Source of the DNA: Calvatia gigantea
Taxonomy: Eukaryota > Basidiomycota > Agaricomycetes > Agaricales > Lycoperdaceae
DNA length: 64,000 nucleotides
NCBI GenBank assembly: GCA_025093985.1
Contig: JACAAK010000011.1
Coordinates: 1,116,001 to 1,180,000 of the forward strand
Direction of reading: 5' to 3'
A program made the position numbers and the translations under genes. How positions within the stretch are numbered: the first letter of the stretch is position 1; the number at the start of each line of letters is the position of its first letter. Positions 10,525-22,399 of the stretch are shown piece by piece. The notes under the pieces were generated by a model. The model was not told where the DNA came from. It searched no databases and was given only the letters and a program-made list of their open reading frames with translations.

Positions 10525-13119
10525 ATGTCCCAAGAGACAATATATCAAGAAAAGCACGAACGCGATTCATATACTGGCTCGGAAGTTGATCTCCTATCCT
10601 TCCATGAGAAACATGCTGGCCGTCTCATCCTGGACCCCGCGTAGGCATCCCATCTCGTGGCTGCCTCGACATGAACTGATAAGTGCCTAGAGAGGCCAAA
10701 ATAGAACTTGGAGAGGAGGTTGCCTCCCGCTTGAAACTCACGAAGGATGGGACCAAGATTCTGTGGCCCCAGCCAACTGACTCACCCAGGGACCCTCAGA
10801 ATTGGGACTCCCGCCACAAGAACTTGCAGTTGTTGATCATAACACTTGCAGCGTTTGTGCCGGATTTTGACTCTGGCATTGGTGAGTGGCGTCTGGGTCG
10901 TCAGTTGTAACACGAGTTGTTGAATTGGCACATCGTGCTTATCAAGGCATTGCGGCCCTATTTCCGTTAGCTGCGGAATACAACACAACGGTCGGAGTAA
11001 TCAACAACTTGACGTCAAAGTAAGCGGCAGATGCTCCATGTCATGTGGCCGAGCGTGTACTTACTTCTTTCCAGTTGGAGTATTTTTCTTTTGGGTAAGC
11101 AAAACCTGCGTGCATTACGGGAATGCAATTTTTTGTTGAAACTTTGGACAGGTTGGGGAGGTATTTTTGCTGTGATGATTATAAGGCGATATGGGCGCCT
11201 GCCCGTCCTGTTCTGGTCTCAAGCGAGTTCGGTTCAACCTGTTCTCTGACGAGACTTACCAACCGGCTGTACCTAGATCATTGGGTTGGGTTTCCTCATC
11301 GGTTGTACGTTTGCCCCAAACCTCAAGACCTTTGCTGGTGCGTTCGTTGCTATGTGCGCTCTAAAAATAACTTAGCGTGTCGACTTGCAGCGATGCGTTG
11401 TTTAAACGGGTTCTTTTCGTACGTTCTGATAACGTTTGGATTTGCTCGCATCCAATCTTACGCTCATCTTAACTAACGCTCAGCACGGCCCCACAAGTCG
11501 CGGCAAGTTTTTTCCGCCATCTGACCTACCATAGAAAATAACGTTGCCGTCATTTAGGGGTTATACGTCGTAACCGACATATTCCCCTTTCACCTCCAGG
11601 CCCGAAAAGTAAGTTCTAGAAGAGATCAAGGACAATGCTCTTGGGCCAATTTTCATGATGACAGTTGAACCTATGGACCATGGGGTTCCTTTGCTCTCCA
11701 TTCATATCCGCGTTTGCCTTCGGTTTCTTAGTGGACCGAATTACATGGCGTTGGGCCTATGGAATCGGAAGTTTGTACAGTCTTCTAGTGGTTTTTCTTA
11801 TCACATTCTTCAGTAAGGAAACGTAAGTAACGAGAGCATTCCTATGACAAAAGGCTGACCCAACCCACTGCAATATCAGGATGTACGATCGAACATTGCG
11901 GCCTATACCCGAGCCCACTACGACAGGCCTCCAGTATAGAATTGAGACGCTTGTCGGTGTGACTGGTTGGAAGATGTCCAAGTATCGTATCTCATGGCGG
12001 GAATCAATTCTATCACCCGTAAAGGTTTTCTCGAGACCCCACATGTTGATGATTTTTATCTTCGAAGTAAGTTTTTCAATCTGTACCAGATGTATGCGAA
12101 AGCTAGACGCCTCCTTCAGGCGGCCCTCTTTGGATTTGGTATTGGGCTTAATGTAAGCTTTCTGCTGCTGGACCTTTGGATCCATTTGACAACACTCGGA
12201 TAGGCAACAAACGCCGTTTTCTTGGGCACCCCAGTGGCTGAAGGGGGCCGCGGCTTCAGCCAGATCGCAATTGCGGGAAGCTACGCGACTCCTATTGTAA
12301 GCACTACTACGCCACTTCTCTCCTTCCCGTTAACCGAAAATTCTTAGGTCGCCGTCGTTCTTGGAGAACTGATCGGCCGGTACTTAAATGATTGGATCAT
12401 GAATACCAGTATCCGGAGGAATAAGGGTGTCTTCGAAGCAGAAAGTCGTCTGTGGTACGTCTGTTTCTCTCCAATGTTGTTCCGACAACTTCAAATGGCA
12501 GCATAAAGGGCGTGTTATGTGGCAATACCATTATATATCTGCGGTTTTGTGACGCTCGGAGCTGCAATTCAGAATTACCTCAGCGTCGCAGCAATCATCA
12601 TAGGTTGGGGCCTTGCATATGTTGCTATCATGATCGGCACAGTGGCCGTCATCACGTACGGTAACGATTGCTTCCCAAAACACCAGGTGTGGACGATGTG
12701 TTTTTTTCAATATGGTTTAGTACCCACTTAATACTGCTTATAGGGCGAAGTCAGCGCGTTGATAAATTTAGCAAGAACAATGGGAGGTACATCTTGATCT
12801 AACAAGCGCATCGAAATGGCATTAATGCTACATTTACGTCTAGGCTTCAGTGTCGCATACTTCCAATTTCCTTGGGCACAAAAACATGGTGCGATTCAAA
12901 CCTTTGGGTGCGAAGCAGCGTAAGTGACCAATCTCAAGTGTCCCGCTGTTGATGCTCAACCCTATTTACCCCCACCCAGGATCGTGACCGGGGTATTCCT
13001 TTTGATGGTTCCATTTCTTCAGCTGAGGGGCAGAAAACTGAGGGTGCGCCCTGCTCGAGTTTGTCCGATGATCTGCTTGACTTACGAGCGACTCATAGGA
13101 ACGCTTCTCTCTGCATTGA
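10525..13119 (+). CDS. MFS transporter, tandem copy 1
   Basis: First of three tandem paralogs of a major facilitator superfamily transporter, a plasma-membrane 12-helix carrier of unknown substrate. The ATG at 10525 starts MSQETIYQEKHERDSY. The cytosolic N-terminal segment is followed by the conserved KLTKDGTKILWPQPTDSP and DPQNW block. Helices then follow, including WGGIFAVMIIRRYGRLPVLF (between helices 2 and 3), GLYVVTDIFPFHLQARK, and the central loop RPIPEPTTTG...ITGWKMSKYR-type segment. The C-terminal half has GELIGRYLNDWIM and GTVAVITYGNDCFPKHQ. The last exon encodes ERFSLH and a stop at 13117-13119, matching copies 2 and 3. About 15 introns are inferred from paralog alignment. Unusual donors: GTAGGC in the first intron, GCGAGT at 11223 and GCAAGT at 11503. 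I see no internal stop or frameshift. Confidence 0.78.
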
Positions 13120-15695
13120 TCAATTGAGAGTCACTTTTTTATCAGCAGCCCTCTCGTACCCCTGACAAATATATAACAAAATCTGGTTCGCGACCGCATA
13201 AGGTTACTAACCTTATGAAATATATGAGAAAATCGAAGTGATCGTTGAACCATACTACAATCCCAGCATTTTCGAGGCGGATCAGAGGCTTGAGTGTTCC
13301 TGGCGTATATCTGGTGGTTACCAGCCAACAATGATCAAGAACCCCGGAGCGTTTGGATCGGACAACGTCAAACAGGAATTAACGTCTCTTCGGGGGTTGG
13401 GGTGTTGGTGGGTTCGAGAATCAAGCTTTCAATCTCGAGCTGTAACAAACGACACAATTAAGTGCCGGGGCAGTCCCAGGACGGTCAAGATTTTTGAAAG
13501 CCTGGGTTTCGAATTGCGATAATGATACAAATGTCAGGAAGTAAATTCGGATAATTTCCCACAGGAACCAGAATTGTTGATCCAATTTGTAAGACTCCGT
13601 ATATTAACGTGAAAGAACCAACCAACCCAACAACCAGGTTTTCAAACTGCTGATGCCACAGCAAATTCCCATGGGCCTACCTCCCAATTTGGCTCACACC
13701 CCACATCTATCGGGAATTGGTGTAGCCGGTGTAGCTGGTGAAGGGATATACCAATTTGACTAGTTCGATGCTATACCATGAGTGTTTGGGGGTGTGCAGA
13801 GGTCTCGTGCTGCATTTTGCAAAGAGGAAGCTCTGTACACTACAGAAGTTGAAACACCGAGATGATAAATTCCATGGTAAAAACCAAAAGAAACAGAATT
13901 TAGAACAAGCATTTGCAACTGAAAAGGGGGAAGTTGCATCTTGTAGATGATTTAGAAGAGGGCCTCTTTCGATATCTAAAAGGATTCCATCGCCTGGCTT
14001 TATTACTGGGTCACGTTGCTGCCACTTGGGATTACTAAGGGCTATAGTTTGGAATCGCAAATGTCACGGGAAGCTGATCAATGTCTCACTGTCTTATCAG
14101 TTGATGATGGCTGGAGAAACGGGGATCGGACTCCGCCAGTGCGACGATACTGTTTCCCAAGTGCCTGCTGATTTGGGATAAAACTATACAAACCGATGAG
14201 ATCTGTTGTCTTCGGAAAGCAATTGGAACGCCACCACGTTACGGTATCATGGCAAGTGCATGAGCCTAATGGGGCTCACCGTGAATGCTTCTACAATCCT
14301 ATTTCCTCGGACATCTCAGCACGCTACGTCTCTTAGTCCGGAGCATTATCTCCTACACCTTCAAGTTTTATATCTCATACCCATTTACATATTGCCCCAA
14401 GTCTGCCATGGGTGCGTTGAACCTACTATATTCCGCTTTGACCCTCTAATTTGAGGGTCCCGTTCTCGATCTTCAAACTTCAATGTCGTGGCTCGTTGAT
14501 GCCTGGATTGATACATTGTTTCCTTGGCAAGGAGACGAGAATTCGCACCGGCGGTAAGTATCATTCCCAGGTTTTGTAAGTGAGTTCGAAAAATACCCTG
14601 AATTGGGCACACTTTTGGCATAAAGGCCCTGGGCTTGTTGTGCACACGGATGTGGGTGGCAGATCCTGGTACTATCATACTAAGACTGGGTATGTTGGAC
14701 TATTTGGATGTGAATATACCCCTCGTAGTATCCGTATCCGGTTACTGACACAGGACTACATCCTATACTTACTTACTGAAGAGTACTGATATTGATCATG
14801 ACAGCCCAGTGAAAACCCCTTGACGTGAGGCAGTATCCAATTTTAGTCATGCGGATCTCGCCATTAGGATCTGAGATTTGGGATCGGTCCGTCGTCCATT
14901 CGACGTTAATACCTCCCAAAATCTAACACTTTTTGTCCTCGTGCTATGGTCTCAGGACCGGGAAAAGAGATGCGGCCCTCATGTACATGTCAACATTAAG
15001 GCCTAGACAAGCGCATTGCAGGTGGGGAATATTTAATGTCAGAGCGGGGAGTAGGGGGAGGACTGGCCTTGCTCTAAGTTGCTGGAGCTGACTAACATAA
15101 GGGGATGATTGATGACAGGTAGTGTGCGAGAGTTCTTCGCTTTCCCGTTGTTCTCGTCGAACAAACTCGAATCCTCAATTGGTCACCGCTTAGTGCTTAC
15201 GACCGTCATACCAATTTCAGCGAGTGCGCTTGCGAGACACCAGTCCTAGCCTTCGCCTGTGGCAGCAACGCTAGCTTATCACCGCCTGCTTGTCCTTGGT
15301 AAGAGGCCTCAATAACGTGGATGCTACAACAGTTCCGCGACCTTTCAGAACACTCCTCTATCTTTGTAGGCAAGCTGTATTTTTAAACGTTATCCCCGTA
15401 TCCAATGGCCTTGATGGCTTTCTCTCGACACTTTTGCCGCCGTCCTCTATTTTCTTTCGGTCTTTCTCACCACAGGTCCCACTCGGTTGGAACCATCTTT
15501 CACTGATAGAAGCATTGGAAAACTTTCCAACGACATCATGCATCAGCGCTTCAGCTCCAGTCGCCGAGTGGCAATCTCCATCCTGCGATTCTTTCTCATA
15601 GTTATTATAGTTAGACCATTCTGCCTCTCTCATTCTTGTCCCCCTTACCCCATCCTCTTTCCTTGGCTTAACCCCAAGCCAACCCTCCCGCCGAC
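13120..15695. other. Intergenic spacer between MFS copies 1 and 2
   Basis: About 2.6 kb without a recognisable gene. It contains a perfect 7-bp inverted repeat with a 6-nt loop (GACCCTC at 14440-14446, GAGGGTC at 14453-14459). Open frames here are short and show no conserved motifs. Confidence 0.5.
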
Positions 15696-18273
15696 ATGAC
15701 TAAAGAGGTTATGCCCCAAGAAAAGTCCGAGCGCGATTCGTATGCGAGTTCGGAGGTGGACCTTCTATCCTTTCATGAGCACCGAGCAGGCCGCCTCATC
15801 CTCGATCCCGCGTAAGTACCTCCCTCGACCTTTATATTGGACCCCAGCTAATCAGCGCGCAGAGAAGCCAAAGTTGAACTTGGAGAAGAGGTCGCCTCCA
15901 GATTAAAACTCACAAAGGATGGAACCAAGATTCTGTGGCCCCAGCCAACTGACTCACCCAGGGACCCCCAGAACTGGGATTCTCGCCGCAAGAACTTGCA
16001 GTTGTTGATCATAACCCTTGCAGCATTTGCGCCGGATTTTAATTCTGGCATTGGTGAGTGACGCTAGGGCCGTCAGCTGTAACGGGGTTGTTAATTCAGC
16101 ACATCGTGGTTGTCAAGGTATTGCGGCCTTATTCCCGCTAGCTGCGGAATTCGACACAACGACTGGAGTAATTAACAACTTGACGTCAAAGTAAGCAGCC
16201 AACACTTTAGACGAAATTTAATGCTCATTGCCGTGCAGTTGGAGTATCTTCCTTCTGGGTGAGTAAAAAAATGTATCAGGAGCAGGGAACTTTACTGAGG
16301 AGTACACAGGCTGGGGGGGAGTTTTTGCCGTGATGGTTATACGGCGATATGGTCGTTTACCCGTTTTATTCTGGTCTCAGGCAAGTTTGCGTTGTTCCAT
16401 CCACTTTTGATACTTACTAACAGAAATACATTCACACCTAGGTGATTGCAACGGGTTTCCTCGTTGGTTGTACATTCGCTCCGAACCTTAAGACCTTTGC
16501 CGGTGATTACTCCTACCTATGAGCACGCTTGAGGAGCGGCTGAACGTATCTTTTTCCAGCGATGCGGTGTCTGACAGCCTTCTTTGGGTATGTCTAACGG
16601 ATAAACAGCACGGGCACTCATCCTGACACTCACCTCTCCTTCAGTACAGCCCCGCAGGTCCTAGTGAGCAATTTCCATCATCCAAATTGCCCCGGGAATA
16701 ACACTACCGGAACTTAGGGGTTGTACATTGTCACAGACATATTTCCCTTTCACCTCCAAGCACGAAAAGTAAGCATAGAATACTTACCGAAGCGACCTCA
16801 CACCCATACAGTCTTCCCGATGTCAGCTGAATCTGTGGGCCATGGGGTTCCTTGTTTCTCCTTTTTCGTCCGCATTTGTCTTCGGTTTTTTAACGGCAAG
16901 GACGAGTTGGCGTTGGGCTTATGGGATTGGAAGTTTATACAATCTTTTGGTGGTCCTTCTCATCTTATTCTTCGGCGAGGAAACGTAGGTGATAAGAGCA
17001 TCCATGGTTGGAAGTTAGCTGAATTCTACACACAAATTTAGAATATATGATCGAACTGTGAGACCCATACCCGAACCCACAACCACAGGCTTCCGGTACA
17101 GAGTTGAGACGCTCATTGGAATTACCGGTTGGAAGATGTCGAAGTATCGCATCTCATGGTGGCAATCTATTATATCACCCCTGAACGTCTTCTGGAGGCC
17201 TCATTTGCTGATGATGTTTATTTTCGAAGTAAGTAAGCGGCTGGGCGACATCTAACACACGAAAGGTTAACTCACACCCACTTTAGGCAGCTCTGTTCAG
17301 CTTTGGTATCGGACTTAATGTATACTTTCTATTGCTCGCGCTTGGATTCATTTGATTAATCTCCGGCATAGACGACAAATGCTATTTTCCTTGGTACTCC
17401 AGTGGAGGAAGGGGGACGCGGCTTCAGTCGAATTGCGACCGCAGGAAGCTATGCCACACCCGTCGTAAGCAGGTTAACAGCACGTATTTTCCTCTCGTGA
17501 TCAAAAAATCTCAGTTCGCTGTCGTTCTCGGAGAATTAGTTGGCCGATACTTGAACGATTGGATCATGCGTGTCAGTGTTCGGAGAAACAAGGGTGTCTT
17601 TGAAGCGGAAAGTCGCCTGTGGTACGTCTGTCTCTTCGATATTGTTCTTGCAGATCTAAATCTTAATTACAAGGGGCATTTATCCTGCAATACCACTGTA
17701 CATTTGCGGGTTCGTAACCCTCGGAGCCGCCATCCAAAAGTTCCTCAGTGTCGGAGCAATCGTCATGGGCTGGGGTCTTGCGTACGTAGCCATCATGGTC
17801 GCCACAGTGGCAGTCATTACGTATTGTAACGACTGCTTCCCGAGACACCAGGTATCTGGTGTATTAGTATATGGAATGAACAAACTTGGCTGATTACGGT
17901 TTCCAGGGCGAAGTCAGTGCCTTGATAAATTTAGCAAGAACAATGGGAGGTACGTTCACCCGTGTTTACACTCCGTCTGTGGTTTGATGCAACGGTCACA
18001 TTCAGGCTTCGGTGTCGCATATTTCCAGGTTCCATGGGCCCAGAAACACGGTGCGATCCAGACCTTTGGGTGTGAAGCAGCGTAAGTGTTCGGTGTTCCA
18101 GTGTGAAGGCTCAGCTCAGCTCACTCGCACTCAGGATTGTAACCGGGGTTTTTCTTTTAGTAGTACCATTCCTTCAGCTCAAAGGCAGCAAATTGAGGGT
18201 GCGTCCCGCCATAATTTGACCCACGGTTTCCTCGGCTTACGGGCGCATATAGAAGCGTTTTTCTTTGCATTAA
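15696..18273 (+). CDS. MFS transporter, tandem copy 2
   Basis: Closest paralog of copy 1, with the same exon layout. ATG at 15696 (MTKEVMPQEKSERDSYASSE), then the conserved KLTKDGTKILWPQPTDSP block, GLYIVTDIFPFHLQARK, GITGWKMSKYRISW, GELVGRYLNDWIM and NDCFPRHQ. The last exon encodes KRFSLH with TAA at 18271-18273; an automatic model might instead read through the last donor (GTGCGT) and stop at 18217. One intron (16381-16441) begins GC (CAG followed by GCAAGT). Other introns are GT-AG, about 50-65 nt. The protein should be a 12-helix plasma-membrane carrier; its substrate cannot be told from sequence. All reading frames close. Confidence 0.78.
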
Positions 18274-19586
18274 TTCACTAAGGTTGCGCTTGCCATAGCT
18301 TGATGCGCCTTGGCAATTTGATTCGAGACGGCATATGTTCTGATCCGACAGTTATGACCCAAACTTGCATAGCATCATACACAATCATATGGGTCCAACA
18401 TTTGACTATTCTTGATCACAACTTTATCATCGAAATTCCGTTGCCTGAAGTGTTTGTATCGCGAGTTCGAAACGCCAAGGATTTAAATGGGCGGCCCGGT
18501 TCGGGCCCGGGTCAAACGAGTTTCGATACAAACAAAATCCCACGATTATTTGGAGACCTGGGCCATGAATGTTAAACGTTAAACGTTAAACGTTAAACCT
18601 TGAATATGCTCATGACTCGGCGCTCAGTGTTCTTGACGTGGACGTTATTAAGTTTTGAGGGTTCATCAATCATCTTCAACACAGATGATGTCCACTGCTC
18701 TGATAAGTCAATGTGACCCTTGTCATATTGATATCGTATGAATTTTAAAAAGTATGGTCTTTATTACGGCGTACTGTACACTTTTTGAAGTCGATAGTGG
18801 TATCGATATGACTGGTGTCACAACGACTCGTCGGCGCAGTGTGTCAATCTGATTTGTGCCACTTCACCTTGCTGGATGTAATGAACCAATGAGGGCCTAC
18901 GTCACACTGTGGACAGGTCACCACCCACGATTCCGTCCTTGCTTGGACCGTCCCACAAGCAGCTCTTTCCCTCTTTCTACAGGGGCTCATGCACATGCTT
19001 GGACCGTCATCGACGCCAACCCCCTAAGGAAAACACCGGTACACTATTAAGTACGGTGAATCCCCGGAAGGAAGGATCATTTGGGCTATCCGTGCTTTTA
19101 GTTTCGCCTGCGGGACATGTTCACACAAAGGCTTAAAGACACCCCATGACATTGCCTACCAAGGTACATCAACGAAGGTTTGAAAGTAAGGTCGACGTGG
19201 AGAAGGCAAAGCAATCGGAAAGAGAAACTACTGGAATATTGCGCTTGGACCTCAAATTTCACTATTTTTAGTGGTGGTATCCACCACTTGTAAACATTGG
19301 GATACATGTGTTACTCTCGCCCTGATAAATTCCTGACAATCAAAGATCCCATCATCTCTGTATAAAATACCCGGGGCTATAACCTGAAAAAAGTGGATCA
19401 CAGTCAATTGACGACATTGCATATCCCCTGCAATGCCGACAAATGTAGGGAACGTGAAGAATGTTTGGTGCCGACCCCCCTGCAAGTTTTGAGTGGGTCC
19501 TAGGCCTGCTATCCTTCATAGTCCTACCATTTGCTCTCTTATCCCCCACCGACTTTCCGTGCTCTGTACCGCTGCACTCTCTCATC
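18274..19586. other. Intergenic spacer between MFS copies 2 and 3
   Basis: About 1.3 kb without a recognisable gene. It holds a GC-rich inverted repeat (GGCCCG-GTT-CGGGCC, near 18493-18507) and the heptamer tandem repeat listed separately. Confidence 0.5.
18571..18598 (+). repeat. Heptamer tandem repeat (GTTAAAC)x4
   Basis: Four perfect head-to-tail copies of GTTAAAC, directly visible, about 300 bp downstream of MFS copy 2. The function is unknown; it may be a simple microsatellite. Confidence 0.9.
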
Positions 19587-22060
19587 ATGCCGCTCTCAGA
19601 CAAGTTAGATTTAGACTATGACGAGAAGGAGGTCATAGATATCTATTCTTACCACGTGAAGAATGCTGGCCGGTTGATTATTGATCCAAAGTATGTGCAT
19701 GTCTGTTTCCCAGATACCCACTCAACGCTCCCCAATGACAGAGAAGCCCGAACCGAACTCGGAGAAGAAGTGGTGTCGAAATTAAAATTGACGAAGGATG
19801 GAACGAAGATTCTTTGGCCGCAACCAACTGACTCACCATTAGATCCGCAAAACTGGTCAGAGCGAGAGAAAACCTTGCATCTCATCATCCTTATTCTCGT
19901 CTCTATTGTTCCCGATTTTGATTCCGGTCTCGGTAAGGTCATCTACAACATTACGATTTCACTTAACACCCGATTATACAGGTATTGCTGCTTTGTTTCC
20001 CTTGGCAAAGGAGTTCAATACGAACGTCAATGAGATCAATAACGTCACTTCCAAGTACGCGATCGAGTAAACGATCGCTTGGTTCTATATGTCTTATGGT
20101 CCTGATCTTCCGTTTCGTAGTTGGAGTATCTTCTTGATTGGTATTGGTGGCATCTTTCCCGTGATGGCAATGCGAAAATTCGGTCGCCTGCCTGTACTGT
20201 TTTGGTCGCAAGTAAGGGCACGACTTGGGCCATATTCAGCTCAACCCTCACACGCCATTCAGATCTTGGCATTAGGGTTTCTCATTGGTTGCACGTTTGC
20301 TCCCAACCTCAATACGTTTGCCGGTATGTATTGCCTCCAAGGCCTAGAATGCGGTCTCGAATGTTATCGTCTTCAGCCATGCGATGTTTAACCGCGTTCT
20401 TTGGGTAAGCTATACTCCTTGACTGTGAGATTCTCCTTACTTACAGATATACCTAGAACAACGCCTCAGGTTACTGTACGTTTGAATTACCCACAGCCTC
20501 GCAAAAATATCGATGTTCTGTCGGTAGGGTCTGTTCGTAGTTACGGATTTGTATCCGTTCCACCAACAGGCGAAGAAGGTAAACCACCCTGTCCCACCAG
20601 AATCAACAGCTTCAATATAGGTTATTCCAGATCAACTCCTGGACGTTCGGCTTCCTCATCTCACCTTTTCTCTCCCCGTTCGCTTGCGGTTTTCTCTCAG
20701 CTCGCAAAAACTGGCGATGGACATACGCCACCGGATGCTTCTACTCCCTCTTCGTCATCACCCTTTTGGTCCTTTTCATGAAAGAAACGTGCGCTTTCCC
20801 GGCCAGGTCTCGTCTCGGTTCCTGACGTCTGGTCGCAGGATTTATGATTGGACACTCAAGCCCATCCCAACCCCAACTTCAATAGGACTCCGGTACCGTG
20901 TCGAGACCTTAGTTGGCATTACCGGTTGGAGAATGTCAAAATACCGTGCACCCTGGAAACAATTTGTTATGGATCCCTTCCGGATTGGCTGGCGTCCTCA
21001 TGTACTTCTGGTCCTCATTTTTGAAGCCGCACTTTTTGGCTTTGGTATTGGCATCAACGTAGGTCTCTTCAACCGTGGCACGATTCCCTTCACCTATTCC
21101 AAATCATCTACATATTTGAATCTGCAGGTCACTAACGCAGTTTTTCTTGGTGAACCTTTGCCGCTGGGGTATGGCTTCGATGCTACTATTATATCTACCC
21201 TTTATGCCACACCAATTGTCCGTTTTTTCTACCACTCAGATTCGAGGTACGAACGTTAATGACTGGCTGATAGGTCGCCGTCCTCATTGGTGAGCTCGTC
21301 GGGCATTACCTCAACGACTGGATCATGGAATGCGGTATTCGTAAGAATAGCGGTGTCCACGAAGCCGAGTCCCGATTCTGGTGGGGTTAAAATCCGCACC
21401 CATTTGTTCCTTTGCCTGATCAGCATACGCCACTCGACAGGGCATGTTACCTCGGCGTTCCTCTCTTCATCTGCGGCTTCCTCATAATCGGAGCATCATT
21501 CCAAAACCACCTCCACCTGGCCGCAGTCATCATAGGCTGGGGCATCGCCGAATTCTCGATCATGATCATTACTGTCGTTGTCTACGCATATGTTAATGAC
21601 TGTTGTCCTAAGAATCAGGCAAGTCCGGGTACGTTTAGTACTCGGTTGTGGTATGCTAATGGTGGCGGTTTGCTCCCGTCCGTTTTCCATTGGATTGGAT
21701 GAAAAAGGGCGAGGTATCAGCCTTGGTTACTTTGGCACGTATTCTTGGTGGGTTCGCAGTGGCGTACTTCCAAGTGCCCTGGGCCGCGAAATATGGTGCC
21801 GTCCAGACGTACGGAGTCGAAGCTGCGTGAGTGTAGTCGTTTATCTCATAATTGTCACATAATCATTGCGACTCTTCCTTCCCGTCCCCCGTTCTGATCC
21901 TGGTTACAAATGACCAGTATCGTCTCGGTCCTTATTTATACTCTTCATCCCGTTTATCCAGCTCAGAGGACGTTCCCTACGCGTAAGTCCCCCTGGTCAA
22001 GGTCCCGCGAAAGGATCACGAATCTTTGATCTTGTTTAGGCACGCTACTCCTTGCATTAA
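19587..22060 (+). CDS. MFS transporter, tandem copy 3, with an apparent frameshift in the last helix
   Basis: The most divergent member of the array. ATG at 19587 (MPLSDKLDLDYDEKEV), then the shared KLTKDGTKILWPQPTDSP block, GIGGIFPVMAMRKFGRLPVL, GLFVVTDLYPFHQQAKK, GITGWRMSKYRAPW, GELVGHYLNDWIM and NDCCPKNQ. It lacks three introns present at homologous positions in copies 1 and 2 (near 20140, 21025 and 21750). One intron uses a GC donor (21619-21707). In the last transmembrane exon (from about 21919) the start reads IVSV, but the rest fits the family only one base later (LFILFIPFIQLRGRSLR). A one-nucleotide insertion near 21930-21934 is thus likely. The final exon ARYSLH plus TAA (22058-22060) is preserved. 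The gene is either recently inactivated or misassembled at one base. Confidence 0.72.
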
Positions 22061-22399
22061 TCTACCCCAGTAAATTATTACTGTATGGCATATCCAATCT
22101 GATAAATGTCCGTAGGGGTCCGTGTTTTAAAACTTGGATCAAGGGAACAAGTACTTCCGCAAAATGGTTATTTGAGTAGTGCGTGATTTGGCATGAGGAA
22201 TCGTATGCATAATGGAAAAGAAGAAAAATCCAGGAAATCAAGTCATTTCCACCTCAATAACCTGCCCGGCTCCACTTAGGTGACATATTTTTGTTCCTGT
22301 CAACCGACGTCCCTCTCTTCTGTAACCGTCGTAGGACCAATCTAAACCAAGTCCAAGGAAACCAGTAAGCCACGCAATCAACTTCTCCCACTAAACCAT
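22061..22399. other. Intergenic, convergent 3' ends
   Basis: About 340 bp between the stops of MFS copy 3 and the snurportin gene. Nothing recognised. Confidence 0.5.

Noticed and set aside
14440..14459. Inverted repeat as a transcription terminator
   Set aside because: Hairpin terminators of this bacterial type are not used by fungal RNA polymerase II and no gene ends here.
18571..18598. Telomere-like repeat
   Set aside because: The unit GTTAAAC is not the fungal TTAGGG family and there are only four copies, so it is treated as a simple tandem repeat.
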